The translations under genes and the position numbers were made by a program. DNA of 64,000 bases. Source: Parvibaculum sp049651025 (GTDB taxonomy: Bacteria; Pseudomonadota; Alphaproteobacteria; Parvibaculales; Parvibaculaceae). The stretch is taken from positions 1 through 64,000 of the forward strand of contig NZ_JBASBH010000016.1 of assembly GCF_049651025.1 (NCBI RefSeq). Direction: 5' to 3'. The notes under the pieces are model-generated. The model was not told where the DNA came from. It did not search any database and saw only the letters and a list, made by a program, of their open reading frames with translations. Each line of letters begins with the position of its first letter. Position 1 is the stretch's first letter. Of the stretch, positions 26,111 to 34,782 are shown one piece after another.

Positions 26111-28204
26111 ATGTCCAAGACTATTTCGCGCCGTCGTTCGGCGCTTTTTTTGTGCGCTTCGGCGCTTGCACTCGCCAGCCTGTCGACGCCGTCACAAGCT
26201 GAGCAGCAGCTCTTCAACTTCTATGTCAACGGCATCAACGGCGGCGGCAACTTCGAGACCGGCTGCTGCAGCAGCTATGTCGGCAAGGCCTTCGATACCA
26301 ACAACCCGACCGGCCCCGGCGACACCATTGACAACAACACGCTGCCCAATGGCTTCAACTCCACCTCGTCAGCACCCGGTGCCCTTTCCGACGCAAGCGG
26401 CAATAGCCACGGCACAGCGGGAAACCCCGTCACAGGCAGGACGGCCAACGACGCCTATGACGGCTATGGCGGCATCGGCCTTGAAGGCATGACCCATTTC
26501 GGCGGCCTCACCGTCAACCGCAACGTGCAGGTCACGCATGGACCGGGCAACGCGACGACGATGATCACCACGCCCTTCACCGATGCCGGTGTCGCCAATG
26601 CGGTGCGTTGGGTGGACACTTTCACCAACAATACCGGCGCAGCGGTGACCGGAACGCTGGCCTGGGCGAACAATCTCGGCTCGGATTCGAATACGACATG
26701 GGTGGCAGTCGGACCGAACAACACCTATCTCGTCTCGACCCAGTTAACTGGCAGCGACCCCGTCATCACGCATATCTTCGGCAACAACACCTATACGGCG
26801 ACGGAAGTCGTTCTGGACTACACCGCCGGCGACGACAATCCGATCTGGAAGTTCCCGATCTCCGTCGCGCCGGGCGAAACGGTCCGTCTCGTCGTCTTCA
26901 ACGTGCTGACGGCCGACATCGCCACCTTCCAGGACGATCTGGCGTCGAAGGCAGGCGACATTGCGCTCGGTGAACAGCTTGCGCAGCTCATTACCAATAA
27001 CGGCAATCCCCTGCCCATTAACTCGGCCTTCTTCACCGGGCTGACGGCTGAGGAAATTCTGACAATCAGGAACTTCACCTTCGCCACGGGGATGCCTCAG
27101 GCGACGGCGGAAAGCCTCTCAGCCATCGGCAACGCGGTGCCGACGCAGATCACGGGCGACATCCTCACCGAACTGTCGAACCTGCGCATTGCTGGCAATG
27201 ATGGCCCTTCGGGCATCGCCTCCTCATCGATGACCGGCGCGGCAGGCCTGATGCTGGCCGACGCTTCGTCCGGCAACACCATGACGGATGCCGGTCGCTC
27301 GCTCTTCCGGCTCGCTTCCGCCGATGGCACACCGGCACTCGGCAATGGATCGCCGGTGCGCCGCACATGGGCCGCGAACGGCTGGCGCGGCTTCGGCCTC
27401 GTTTCCGGTTTCACCGGGCGGCGCGGCGCGGCAGGCAATATTGCGGGTCTCAGCTATGACGGCTTCAGCGCAACGCTTGGCGGCGACTATCTGGTAACGC
27501 CCCAAACGCGGCTTGGCGGCGCCTTGAGCTATGCCAAGGCAAATGCCGATGTGAGCGCGAGCCTCGGAAACTCCGACATCGCGACATACGCGGCATCGGT
27601 CTATGTGTCGCACAGCTTCACCGAGGCGCTTTACCTCGACGCCGTCGGTCTCATCGGCTGGAACGACTACAAATATGACCGTGTGCAGGGCCCGGCCACC
27701 GCGCATGGCGACTCCGAAGGCCTCACCTACGGCATCAATGTCGTCGGCGGCTTCGACGTGCCGGTCACGGCTTCGCTGAAAACCGGTCCCTATCTCAGCG
27801 TCTCCTACACCGACAGCCGCATCAACGGCTACACGGAATCGGGCGCAGGCATCGCCAACCTCCAGGTCTCCGACACGCATATCCGTGCGGGCGCTGTCGA
27901 ACTGGGCGCAAAGGCGAGCTACCGGATCGAGCAGAGCTGGGGCGCGATCACGCCCGAAGTGCGGCTCGGCGTCAAAGGCGGCATCGGCAACGACGAGAGC
28001 AATGTGACGGCGCAATTCGTCGGCACGCCAAGCTCGCTCACCGGCACCCCGTTCCGCAATGGCAACGGCACCGCCGTTGTCACCGGCCTCGGTGTCGCCG
28101 CGAGCATGTCGAACGATCTCGAACTGAAGCTTGCCTATACCGGAACCTATGGTCGCGACCAGGAACACAACACGCTCTCGCTGCGTGCGATCCTGTCCTT
28201 CTGA
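26111..28204 (+). CDS. Autotransporter-domain outer-membrane protein
   Basis: 697 residues. Residues 1-30 form a signal peptide (SALFLCASALALASLSTPSQA). A passenger of about 390 residues follows, rich in Asn, Gly and Thr with a CC pair (GCCSSY). The C-terminal part, about 430-697, is the autotransporter beta barrel: GLVSGFTGRRG, alternating strands, and the ending LRAILSF with terminal phenylalanine. The passenger does not look like the usual repetitive beta-helix. It resembles a beta-sandwich domain (NNTGAAVTGTLAWANNLGSD). GGGG precedes the ATG. Function (adhesin, esterase or other) cannot be assigned, and no GDSL motif is visible. Confidence 0.83.
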   Translation: MSKTISRRRSALFLCASALALASLSTPSQAEQQLFNFYVNGINGGGNFETGCCSSYVGKAFDTNNPTGPGDTIDNNTLPNGFNSTSSAPGALSDASGNSHGTAGNPVTGRTANDAYDGYGGIGLEGMTHFGGLTVNRNVQVTHGPGNATTMITTPFTDAGVANAVRWVDTFTNNTGAAVTGTLAWANNLGSDSNTTWVAVGPNNTYLVSTQLTGSDPVITHIFGNNTYTATEVVLDYTAGDDNPIWKFPISVAPGETVRLVVFNVLTADIATFQDDLASKAGDIALGEQLAQLITNNGNPLPINSAFFTGLTAEEILTIRNFTFATGMPQATAESLSAIGNAVPTQITGDILTELSNLRIAGNDGPSGIASSSMTGAAGLMLADASSGNTMTDAGRSLFRLASADGTPALGNGSPVRRTWAANGWRGFGLVSGFTGRRGAAGNIAGLSYDGFSATLGGDYLVTPQTRLGGALSYAKANADVSASLGNSDIATYAASVYVSHSFTEALYLDAVGLIGWNDYKYDRVQGPATAHGDSEGLTYGINVVGGFDVPVTASLKTGPYLSVSYTDSRINGYTESGAGIANLQVSDTHIRAGAVELGAKASYRIEQSWGAITPEVRLGVKGGIGNDESNVTAQFVGTPSSLTGTPFRNGNGTAVVTGLGVAASMSNDLELKLAYTGTYGRDQEHNTLSLRAILSF

Positions 28205-28228
28205 CCGTCGCAACATAACAACGACAGA

Positions 28229-28262
28229 ACACCCCGGCCTCCGCGCCGGGGTGTTTTTTTTT
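28229..28262 (+). terminator. Terminator of the autotransporter gene
   Basis: ACACCCCGGC pairs perfectly with GCCGGGGTGT across a six-base loop, followed by eight more T residues. Confidence 0.93.
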
Positions 28263-28301
28263 AAAGTCAGTTTGTTTTGGTGCGCGCCCTACAAACTCAG
28301 C

Positions 28302-28386
28302 GTCGTCCCGGGACTCGTTCCCGGGACCCATCTTGCCTCAGCATACAGCGTTGAAGGTGGATCCCGGGAACAAGTCCCGGGATGAC
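28302..28386. repeat. Dispersed palindromic repeat, copy B
   Basis: It runs from GTCGTCCCGGGACTCGTTCC to GGAACAAGTCCCGGGATGAC. It shares the arm sequence of copies A and C, with a different 20-30-base centre. Confidence 0.85.
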
Positions 28387-28413
28387 ATCGATGGATGAGT
28401 TCTCGCCACGCAT

Positions 28414-29175
28414 TCAAAGCGTGCCGAGAAACCCCACCACCGCGCGATTGAACGCCTCCGGCTGATCGATATTGGCCGCATGGCCCGCATCCGGAATGAC
28501 GACCTTCTTTGCGCCGGGAATCTTTGCGGCCATATAATCGGCGGCGGCAAGAAACGGCGTGTCGTTCGCGCCGACGACGACGAGCGACGGCACCGCGATC
28601 CCCGGCAGCGAATTGATGACATGCGCGTCGCGTTGCGTGAGCATGCCGCGCCCCGCCCGCACCAGACCCTCGGCGGAGCGATGCGTGCTCGTCGCCATTT
28701 CCTTGCTCAATGACTGAAGCCGCGAAAGACCCTCGGCCTCGAAACGCGCCGCCGTCTTCAGCGCCGTCTCGTTCCAGCCTGCCCGCGCCTCGTCCTTCTT
28801 GAAACCCGGACCCGTATCGATGATGAGCAGCGCAATCACGCGCTCGGGATGCGCTTCGTTGAAAGCAAGCGACATATAGCCGCCAAGCGAAAGCCCGCCG
28901 ACAATTGCGCGCTCCGCGCCGACCGCATCAAGGATCGCGGCCATGTCAGCCACCGTCGCCGCTTCGCTATACGCCGCCTGATCTTGCGGATAGTCGGACT
29001 GGCCGTGGCCGCGCATGTCCCAGAGAACGAGGCGATGGCCTTTCGTCAGTGCATCGATCTGGCCGCGCCACATCTCGCTCGTCGCGGAATAGCCGTGGCT
29101 GAGAAGAATGACGGGACCGCTCGTCCCATGCACTTCGTAGTGAAGGCTGACACCACCTCGCGTAAGCTTCGCCAT
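28414..29175 (-). CDS. Alpha/beta-hydrolase family protein
   Basis: 253 residues, a single alpha/beta-hydrolase domain. The nucleophile elbow GGLSLGGYMS puts the serine at 96, the oxyanion strand is ILLSHGYSATSEMW, and the base is H232 (IPDAGHAAN). This resembles 3-oxoadipate enol-lactonase/non-haem esterase types. It closes the minus-strand unit amidohydrolase-TauD-acyl-CoA dehydrogenase-hydratase and begins 12 bases after the hydratase stop, so it may hydrolyse an ester or lactone of that pathway. Substrate unknown. Confidence 0.87.
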   Translation of the reverse strand: MAKLTRGGVSLHYEVHGTSGPVILLSHGYSATSEMWRGQIDALTKGHRLVLWDMRGHGQSDYPQDQAAYSEAATVADMAAILDAVGAERAIVGGLSLGGYMSLAFNEAHPERVIALLIIDTGPGFKKDEARAGWNETALKTAARFEAEGLSRLQSLSKEMATSTHRSAEGLVRAGRGMLTQRDAHVINSLPGIAVPSLVVVGANDTPFLAAADYMAAKIPGAKKVVIPDAGHAANIDQPEAFNRAVVGFLGTL

Positions 29176-29187
29176 TCCCGCTCCCGT

Positions 29188-29970
29188 TTATTTTCCGGTG
29201 AATTTCCCCGCCCGTCGCTCGTTGACGGCGCGGACGCCTTCGGCGAAATCCGCCGTCTTCATCAGCATCGCCTGTTCGGTGAATTCGTGATCGGTCGCGG
29301 CCTTCACCGCTTCCGCCAGCCCGCGCCGCAGCGTTGCCCGCGTGGAGCGCACGGCAAGCGGCGCGTTCTCGGCAATCTCTGCGGCCAGTTCATGCGCCCG
29401 CGCGCGAAGCTGGTCCTGCTGCACAAGCTCGTCGGCAAGGCCCCATTGAAGCGCCTCGTCGCCCTTGATGCGGCGTCCCGTCTGGAACATCAGGTTTGCG
29501 CGTTGAAGGCCGATCACGCGCGGCAATGTATGCGAAAGCCCGAAACCCGGATGGAAACCAAGCTTGACGAAATTCGCCGCAAAGCGCGCCTCGGGCGAGA
29601 CGATACGAAAATCGGCGACAAGCGCGAGTCCGAGCCCCGCACCGATCGCCGCGCCCTGCACGGCCGCAATGATCGGCGTGACGCAGGAAAACAGACGCAC
29701 CGCTTCGACATAGAGCGGATTGACCATGGTCGGCTTGCCGCTGGCGAGCCCGTCGCTGCGCACGAGATCGGCGCCGCCGCAAAACACCTTGCCCTCCGAG
29801 ACGAGAACAATCGCGCGAACGCGCTCATCCGCATCGCAAGCATCGAACGCATCGGCCAGCGAACGCATGAGATCGACACTGACATGATTGAAGGGCGGGC
29901 GATGAATCTCGACCTCGGCCACATGGCCCGTCAGCGCAACCGAAATATCGCCATAGCTTTCCGCAACCAT
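29188..29970 (-). CDS. Enoyl-CoA hydratase/isomerase family protein
   Basis: 260 residues, crotonase fold: IHRPPFNHVSVDLMRSLADA, the oxyanion-hole pair in SEGKVFCGGADL and AVQGAAIGAGLGLALVADFR. It should hydrate an enoyl-CoA or act on a related CoA thioester. A GGGAGAGA ribosome site supports the ATG at 29970 rather than the in-frame start five codons upstream. It lies 11 bases behind an acyl-CoA dehydrogenase, so this looks like the second step of a beta-oxidation-type sequence. Confidence 0.9.
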   Translation of the reverse strand: MVAESYGDISVALTGHVAEVEIHRPPFNHVSVDLMRSLADAFDACDADERVRAIVLVSEGKVFCGGADLVRSDGLASGKPTMVNPLYVEAVRLFSCVTPIIAAVQGAAIGAGLGLALVADFRIVSPEARFAANFVKLGFHPGFGLSHTLPRVIGLQRANLMFQTGRRIKGDEALQWGLADELVQQDQLRARAHELAAEIAENAPLAVRSTRATLRRGLAEAVKAATDHEFTEQAMLMKTADFAEGVRAVNERRAGKFTGK

Positions 29971-29981
29971 CTGTCTCTCCC

Positions 29982-31148
29982 TCAACGCTTCAAGCCAAGC
30001 AACTCGCGCGCGATGACCCAGCGATGCACTTCCGACGGGCCGTCATAGATGCGCATGTTGCGAACCTGGCTCGCCATCAGATGCAACGGCATTTCCTTGG
30101 TCATGCCCATCGCGCCGAAAACCTGCATCGCGTGATCGACAATCTCCCAGGCCATTTCAGTGCCCATGACCTTGATCATCGAAACATCGGTGCGCACGTC
30201 GCGGCCCTGATCGAGTTTCCACGCCGTCTCATAGGCCATCAACCGGCAAGCCTTGATGCGCATGGCGGCATCCGCCACCCACCACTGGATCGCCTGACGT
30301 GCCGCGAGCGGCTGGCCGAAGGTGGAGCGCTGCGGCGCATATTCGCAAATCATCTCAAGGGCGCGCTGCGAGATGCCGATGCACCACGACGCCATCTCAA
30401 GCCGCCGCGTGGAGAGGCGTATCTGCATCGGCGCAAAGCCCTGCCCCTCCTTGCCGAGGAGCTTGGAGGCCGGCAACCGGCAATCCTCAAACACCACCTC
30501 ATAGGTAAAAGCGCCGCCGATCATCGGAATGCGGCGCAGCACCTTGAAGCCCGGCGTGTCGCGATCCACAAGAAAAGCGGAGATGCCGCCACGCGCGCCC
30601 TTCTCCTTATCCGTTACCGCCATGACAATGGTGAAGTCGGCTTCCGCCGCGCGGCTCGTCCATATCTTGCGACCGTTCAGCACCCAGCCGTTACCCTCGC
30701 GCACTGCCCGTGTCGTCATCGACGCCGGGTCCGCGCCCGCGCCCGGCTCGGAAATGCCGATGGCCGAAATCGTTTCGCCGCGCGCGTAGGGCGCGAGATA
30801 TTGCTCGCGCTGCTCGTCATTCACCGTCGCCATCAGCATGCGCAGATTCGGACTGTCCGGCGGCAACACGTAAGGCGTGATGGTGCGGCCAAGCTCTTCA
30901 TTGACGCCGATCATGGCAACCGTCGGCAAGTCTGAACCGCCGACATCTTCCGGCGCATCGAGGCCCCAGAGCCCAAGCTCCTTCGTCACCTTGTCGATAT
31001 GGACTTTTTCTTCCGCCGAAAGATGCGCACCCTCGCCCGCTGCGTCACGCGCGAGAACCTTCGATTCCAGAGGCATCAACTCGTCGCGCACGAAACGGGC
31101 GACGAGGTCCTTCAGCATCCTGTGCTCTTCGCTCAGGTCGAAATCCAT
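29982..31148 (-). CDS. Acyl-CoA dehydrogenase
   Basis: 388 residues, full ACAD fold. The N-terminal helices are MDFDLSEEHRMLKDLVARFV, the FAD-sheet motifs are ISAIGISEPGAGADP and WVLNGRKIWTSRA, and the C-terminal part has MQVFGAMGMTKEMPLHLMA and YDGPSEVHRWVIARELLGL. It introduces a double bond into an acyl-CoA with electrons to ETF. GGGAGG precedes the ATG. It is separated from the TauD-like gene upstream by a palindromic repeat and is followed by a hydratase and hydrolase. Chain length or substrate is not readable. Confidence 0.92.
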   Translation of the reverse strand: MDFDLSEEHRMLKDLVARFVRDELMPLESKVLARDAAGEGAHLSAEEKVHIDKVTKELGLWGLDAPEDVGGSDLPTVAMIGVNEELGRTITPYVLPPDSPNLRMLMATVNDEQREQYLAPYARGETISAIGISEPGAGADPASMTTRAVREGNGWVLNGRKIWTSRAAEADFTIVMAVTDKEKGARGGISAFLVDRDTPGFKVLRRIPMIGGAFTYEVVFEDCRLPASKLLGKEGQGFAPMQIRLSTRRLEMASWCIGISQRALEMICEYAPQRSTFGQPLAARQAIQWWVADAAMRIKACRLMAYETAWKLDQGRDVRTDVSMIKVMGTEMAWEIVDHAMQVFGAMGMTKEMPLHLMASQVRNMRIYDGPSEVHRWVIARELLGLKR

Positions 31149-31195
31149 GATGCCCTCCCCGGCTTTTTATGAGTGTCGCGCCAATCATGCCCGGT

Positions 31196-31281
31196 GTCAT
31201 CCCGGGACTTGTTCCCGGGATCCATGGCGCATCGGCAACGAGTGAAGGAAGATGGGTCCCGGGAACAAGTCCCGGGATGAC
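31196..31281. repeat. Dispersed palindromic repeat, copy C
   Basis: The closest relative of copy A: same arms (GTCATCCCGGGACTTGTTCC to GGAACAAGTCCCGGGATGAC) and the same CATGG/GATGGGT edges of the centre. It is inserted between the TauD-like and acyl-CoA dehydrogenase genes of one unit. Confidence 0.88.
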
Positions 31282-31295
31282 AGTATCATTTCCAA

Positions 31296-32333
31296 TCAGA
31301 CCGCCTGCCCCACCGCCGCAATCCGGCTGACAGACTTGTTCTTCGCCCAATGGCCTTGCGCGCCATTGGCGAAATGCTCCGGGCGGTTCTTGAGATAACG
31401 CGTCGCAAGCCAGAGGCGCTTCAGATGACGCTTGTAGCCGTTCGCCACATCGTCCTCGTAAGGCATGCGCCCATGCAGCACGTGATAATTGTTGATGAAC
31501 TGCATCGCGCCAGGCTGCAGGTCCATATAGACGTTGAACTGCGGATCGCGCGCCATTGAGGCAATGGTGTCCAATGCCTCAACGGCTATGGCGGAAAGGC
31601 GCGGTGCCGCCGCGTGGCGCTGCGAAGCCTTGATATATTGCGGAATGAAACGGACGAAGATGCGGCCGTCATGTTCCGTGAAGCAGGGCCGCGAATAAAA
31701 TTCCGCCCCGCCTTTCGGCTGCTCGCCGCGATAATCCCAGGGCAGCGGCTCGTAAAGCGCCGCAATGAGATCGGGGCGCCTCTCCACCAGCTCATTATAG
31801 ATCGCGACGACATTGGCAACGCAGGATAGCCCGCCGGACTTCGCCTTGCGCAGACACATGAGCCCGACGAGATCGGAACCATCCGTGTGATAGTCGAGGC
31901 CGACAAGACCGATCTCATTGCCGCGTATGGTCGGATCGTCGAGCGCTTTTCCCTGATCGGTGACGTCACCCATCATGTGGCCATATTTATTCTGTGGCCA
32001 GGGATCGCCGAGATGCATGCCGATGCCCCAATAGAGCATCGTCAGATCGTCGTCGGAGTAACGCGTCGCATCGAGCGCGCTGATCTGCACAAAGCCGCGC
32101 CCGTCGATCAGCTCGCGCTCCACATCGGCAAGTTTTTCGACAAGCCCGTCGAGCGGAAAAGCCTCGCGGCCAATATCGAGAAGTTCCTCCGACACGCCCT
32201 TTGCAACCGTCAGCGCGTGATCGAGTTCGCGATGATCGCTCTCGCTGAGCGTCACCGTCCATTGCGTCGGATCGGCGACGCTGGACGAACGCCAGTCGAC
32301 ATGAGTTTCAAGTTTCTTCGGTGTGAACGACAT
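31296..32333 (-). CDS. TauD/TfdA-family iron/2-oxoglutarate dioxygenase-like protein
   Basis: 345 residues. The Fe(II) facial triad is visible as H149-x-D151 (GLDYHTDGSDL) and H287 (NNYHVLHGRMPYED), with the following arginine (KRLWLATRY) for 2-oxoglutarate. Substrate-side stretches such as ANVVAIYNELVERRPDL resemble clavaminate synthase/TauD relatives. Such enzymes hydroxylate or cleave small acids, often releasing sulfite, aldehydes or amines. It begins 22 bases after the amidohydrolase gene, so both act in one pathway. Substrate unknown. Confidence 0.87.
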   Translation of the reverse strand: MSFTPKKLETHVDWRSSSVADPTQWTVTLSESDHRELDHALTVAKGVSEELLDIGREAFPLDGLVEKLADVERELIDGRGFVQISALDATRYSDDDLTMLYWGIGMHLGDPWPQNKYGHMMGDVTDQGKALDDPTIRGNEIGLVGLDYHTDGSDLVGLMCLRKAKSGGLSCVANVVAIYNELVERRPDLIAALYEPLPWDYRGEQPKGGAEFYSRPCFTEHDGRIFVRFIPQYIKASQRHAAAPRLSAIAVEALDTIASMARDPQFNVYMDLQPGAMQFINNYHVLHGRMPYEDDVANGYKRHLKRLWLATRYLKNRPEHFANGAQGHWAKNKSVSRIAAVGQAV

Positions 32334-32355
32334 GATCTCTCCCTCCCCGGAAATA

Positions 32356-34080
32356 TCAGTTTACGGGCGCTGCTTGCGGCCCTCTCACCAGACGGCCCGG
32401 CAGCGCCGCCGTCGCCTCGCCATGGCGATAGACGATCTCGCCGGAAACAATGGTCGCCTCATAGCCGCGCGCCCGCTGCAACAAGCGCTTGCCGCCCGCA
32501 GGCAGATCGAAGGCCATGGCAGGCGCGTCGATCGACAGATTGTCGAAATCGATGACGTTGATGTCTGCCTTCATGCCGGGCGCGATGACGCCACGATCCA
32601 TGAGGCCGACAGCGCGCGCCGTATCCGCCGTTTGCTTTTTCACCAGACGCGCAAGATCGAAACGCCCATGCGCCCGGTCGCGACCCCAATGGGAGAGCAG
32701 ATAGGTACTGAAGCTCGCGTCGGAAATCAGGCCGACATGCGCGCCGCCATCACCAAGACCCATGACCGTGTTCGGGTCGTCCATCATCTCGCCGCAGGCA
32801 TCGAGATTATATTCGGCATAGTTCGAGAAAGGCGCAAAGAGGAAGGCGCGGCCTTCATCGCCCACAAGCATCTCGCAAGCGAGATCGGCTGCATCGCGAC
32901 CTTGCGCCTCAGCCATCGCGGCAATGGAGCGCTCGCGCGGCGGCTCATAATCCGGCGTCTTGCCAAGCGCGAAGATGCGCGTGAAATCCATGAGACGCTT
33001 GGCAAGCGCTGGATTGCCCGGCGCTTCGCCAAGAAGACGCGCACGGAACGCAGGATCGCGAAATGCCGCAACTTTTTCAGCAAGGCTCTTCCCCGCAATC
33101 GCCTTGAAGGAGGGATGCGTCGAGAAAGGATTGAGGCTCGACTGAAGCCCATAAAGCGTACCGATGGGACGCGGCGCAACCTGCGCACGAATCGGCAGTC
33201 CGTCACGCGCCGCTTCGCCGATGCAACCGAGAAGTTTCCGCCAGCCTTGCGGATCGCGATGGCTTTGCCCGAGCGACAGCGAAAGCGGACGACCGGAAAT
33301 TTCGATGAGGCGGCGGATCATCGCAAATTCGGTCGCCTGATCGGGCGTGTCAAAATCGGAGATCATTTCAAAGACGCCCGTGCCCGCGTCGCGCATGCCA
33401 AGCGCGATGCCGGTGAGTTCGGCTTCGGTGGCGCGCAAGCTCGGCGTCGGATCGCCCTTGACGGTGCGGTGGTTCAAGGTGCGCGAGGTGGAAAAGCCGA
33501 TGGCGCCCGCACGCATGGCTTCTTCGGTCAGCACGCGCATCTCGGCAATGTCGTCATCGCTCGCCGCTTCAAGCTTCGCGCCGCGCTCGCCCATGACGAA
33601 AACGCGCAGCGCGCCATGAGGAAGCTGCGCGCAAATGTCGATGTCGAAACGGCGCGCGGCCAGCGCATCGAGATATTCGGGGAAGCTCTCCCAGTTCCAC
33701 TTCAGCCCCTCATGCAGCGCCGCGCCGGGAATATCCTCGACGCCTTCCATGAGTTCGATGAGACGGTCGTGATCGGCAGGGCGTACCGGCGCAAAGCCGA
33801 CGCCGCAATTGCCCATGACCGCCGTGGTCACGCCATGCCAGCTCGACGGCGCGAGGCGCTCGTCCCAGGTGGCCTGCCCGTCATAATGCGTATGGATGTC
33901 GACAAAGCCCGGCGTCACAAGACGGCCCCTGGCGTCGATCTCTTCACGGCCCGATCCTGCGACCGTGCCGACAGCGACGATTTTGCCACCGGCAATCGCA
34001 ACATCGGCTTCGCGAAGCGCCGCGCCCGTCCCATCGGCAATCATGCCGCCCCGAATGACGAGGTCATATCGATGGGTCAT
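32356..34080 (-). CDS. Amidohydrolase, N-acyl-D-amino-acid deacylase-like
   Basis: 574 residues of the amidohydrolase superfamily (D-aminoacylase/dihydropyrimidinase clan). The metal-binding PGFVDIHTHYDGQATWDE motif is at residues 57-74, a later SHRDPQG loop supplies a metal histidine, GLGDGGAHVGLISD supplies the catalytic aspartate, and APGMKADINVIDFD is the C-terminal composite-domain motif. It probably hydrolyses an amide bond of an N-acyl amino acid or a similar xenobiotic. It is first of the unit behind a TTGACG-N18-TATAGT promoter overlapped by a MarR-type palindrome. GGAGG precedes the ATG. Confidence 0.88.
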   Translation of the reverse strand: MTHRYDLVIRGGMIADGTGAALREADVAIAGGKIVAVGTVAGSGREEIDARGRLVTPGFVDIHTHYDGQATWDERLAPSSWHGVTTAVMGNCGVGFAPVRPADHDRLIELMEGVEDIPGAALHEGLKWNWESFPEYLDALAARRFDIDICAQLPHGALRVFVMGERGAKLEAASDDDIAEMRVLTEEAMRAGAIGFSTSRTLNHRTVKGDPTPSLRATEAELTGIALGMRDAGTGVFEMISDFDTPDQATEFAMIRRLIEISGRPLSLSLGQSHRDPQGWRKLLGCIGEAARDGLPIRAQVAPRPIGTLYGLQSSLNPFSTHPSFKAIAGKSLAEKVAAFRDPAFRARLLGEAPGNPALAKRLMDFTRIFALGKTPDYEPPRERSIAAMAEAQGRDAADLACEMLVGDEGRAFLFAPFSNYAEYNLDACGEMMDDPNTVMGLGDGGAHVGLISDASFSTYLLSHWGRDRAHGRFDLARLVKKQTADTARAVGLMDRGVIAPGMKADINVIDFDNLSIDAPAMAFDLPAGGKRLLQRARGYEATIVSGEIVYRHGEATAALPGRLVRGPQAAPVN

Positions 34081-34099
34081 GGCGCTTCCTCCACGTATT

Positions 34100-34119
34100 T
34101 AGTTAGGTTAGGCTAACTA
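34100..34119. promoter_or_regulatory. Putative MarR operator
   Basis: TAGTTAG-GTTAGG-CTAACTA: perfect seven-base arms around a six-base spacer, 20 bases in total, a typical MarR site. It covers most of the -10 box of the amidohydrolase promoter, so a bound dimer should block transcription. A MarR gene ends 72 bases upstream. Confidence 0.75.
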
Positions 34120-34145
34120 TATGGACAGGAAGGAGGCGGCGTCAA
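34116..34145 (-). promoter_or_regulatory. Sigma-70-type promoter of the amidohydrolase unit
   Basis: On the minus strand TTGACG (34145 to 34140) is followed after 18 bases by TATAGT (34121 to 34116), both close to consensus. Confidence 0.7.
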
Positions 34146-34191
34146 GTTACGAGCAGATACCGCACCTTTTTGAAACCGGGGCCAAATCTCC

Positions 34192-34644
34192 TCACCCGAT
34201 AAACTGGCTCTCGATATCCTTCACCCGCTCTTCCGTCGTGCTGTGAAGGCTCAGATACGCAGCAGGCAGCGCCGTCAGAAGCTCGGCAAGCTCAGCCGGA
34301 GCCACAATGGCCGATATGCGGTCGGCAAGCGTCTCCTCCAGCGCATCGATGCGCGCCCGGCCTGCGGGCGTGAGCGCGACGGAGACAGCGCGCCCATCCG
34401 CCGGATCGGCCTCGTCGACAATCCAACCCTTGTCGCGCAAGGCGTTCAGCATGGCCGAAATGGTCGGCTTCTTCACCGCACCCGCCGCCGCAATCGCGCC
34501 CGCCCTCTGCGCACCGCCCTTCAGATAAAGCAGCGTGCGATATTGAGCGATGCTGATATCGGCGTCGCGCGTCGCGCGTTCGAACTCGCGATAGAACACG
34601 ATGATCGCGCGGACGCTGAGATGACGCTTGTCGGATTTGGTCAT
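34192..34644 (-). CDS. MarR-family transcriptional regulator
   Basis: 150 residues. The winged helix covers ISIAQYRTLLYLKGGAQRAG through KKPTISAMLNALRDKGWIVD and the wing EADPADGRAVSVALT, flanked by dimerisation helices. Start at the ATG 34644, and a TTG two codons earlier is unlikely. It is on the same strand just upstream of the amidohydrolase gene, whose promoter holds a perfect 20-base palindrome, so it is probably the ligand-released repressor of that pathway. MarR ligands are often aromatic or other carboxylates. The ligand here is unknown. Confidence 0.9.
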   Translation of the reverse strand: MTKSDKRHLSVRAIIVFYREFERATRDADISIAQYRTLLYLKGGAQRAGAIAAAGAVKKPTISAMLNALRDKGWIVDEADPADGRAVSVALTPAGRARIDALEETLADRISAIVAPAELAELLTALPAAYLSLHSTTEERVKDIESQFIG

Positions 34645-34685
34645 GGGCAAATAGCGATCTCGATTGGGCTCAATTCATATTCATT

Positions 34686-34767
34686 GTCATCCCGGGCTTG
34701 TCCCGGGGTCCAGTAGCCGCAAATACCGAGCAAGCCGCCCTCGACCCCGGCATAAAGCCGGGGTGAC
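34686..34767. repeat. Dispersed palindromic repeat, diverged copy
   Basis: It begins GTCATCCCGGGCTTGTCCCG and ends GCATAAAGCCGGGGTGAC. Each arm holds a small palindrome, like the copy at 19811. It separates the MarR gene from the acyl-CoA carboxylase gene. Confidence 0.75.
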
Positions 34768-34782
34768 AATCTCGAATGAATC

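Noticed and set aside
28302..34767. Palindromic repeats as Rho-independent terminators
   Set aside because: They lack T-runs, contain variable centres and recur with conserved arms, which fits a repeat family better than terminators.
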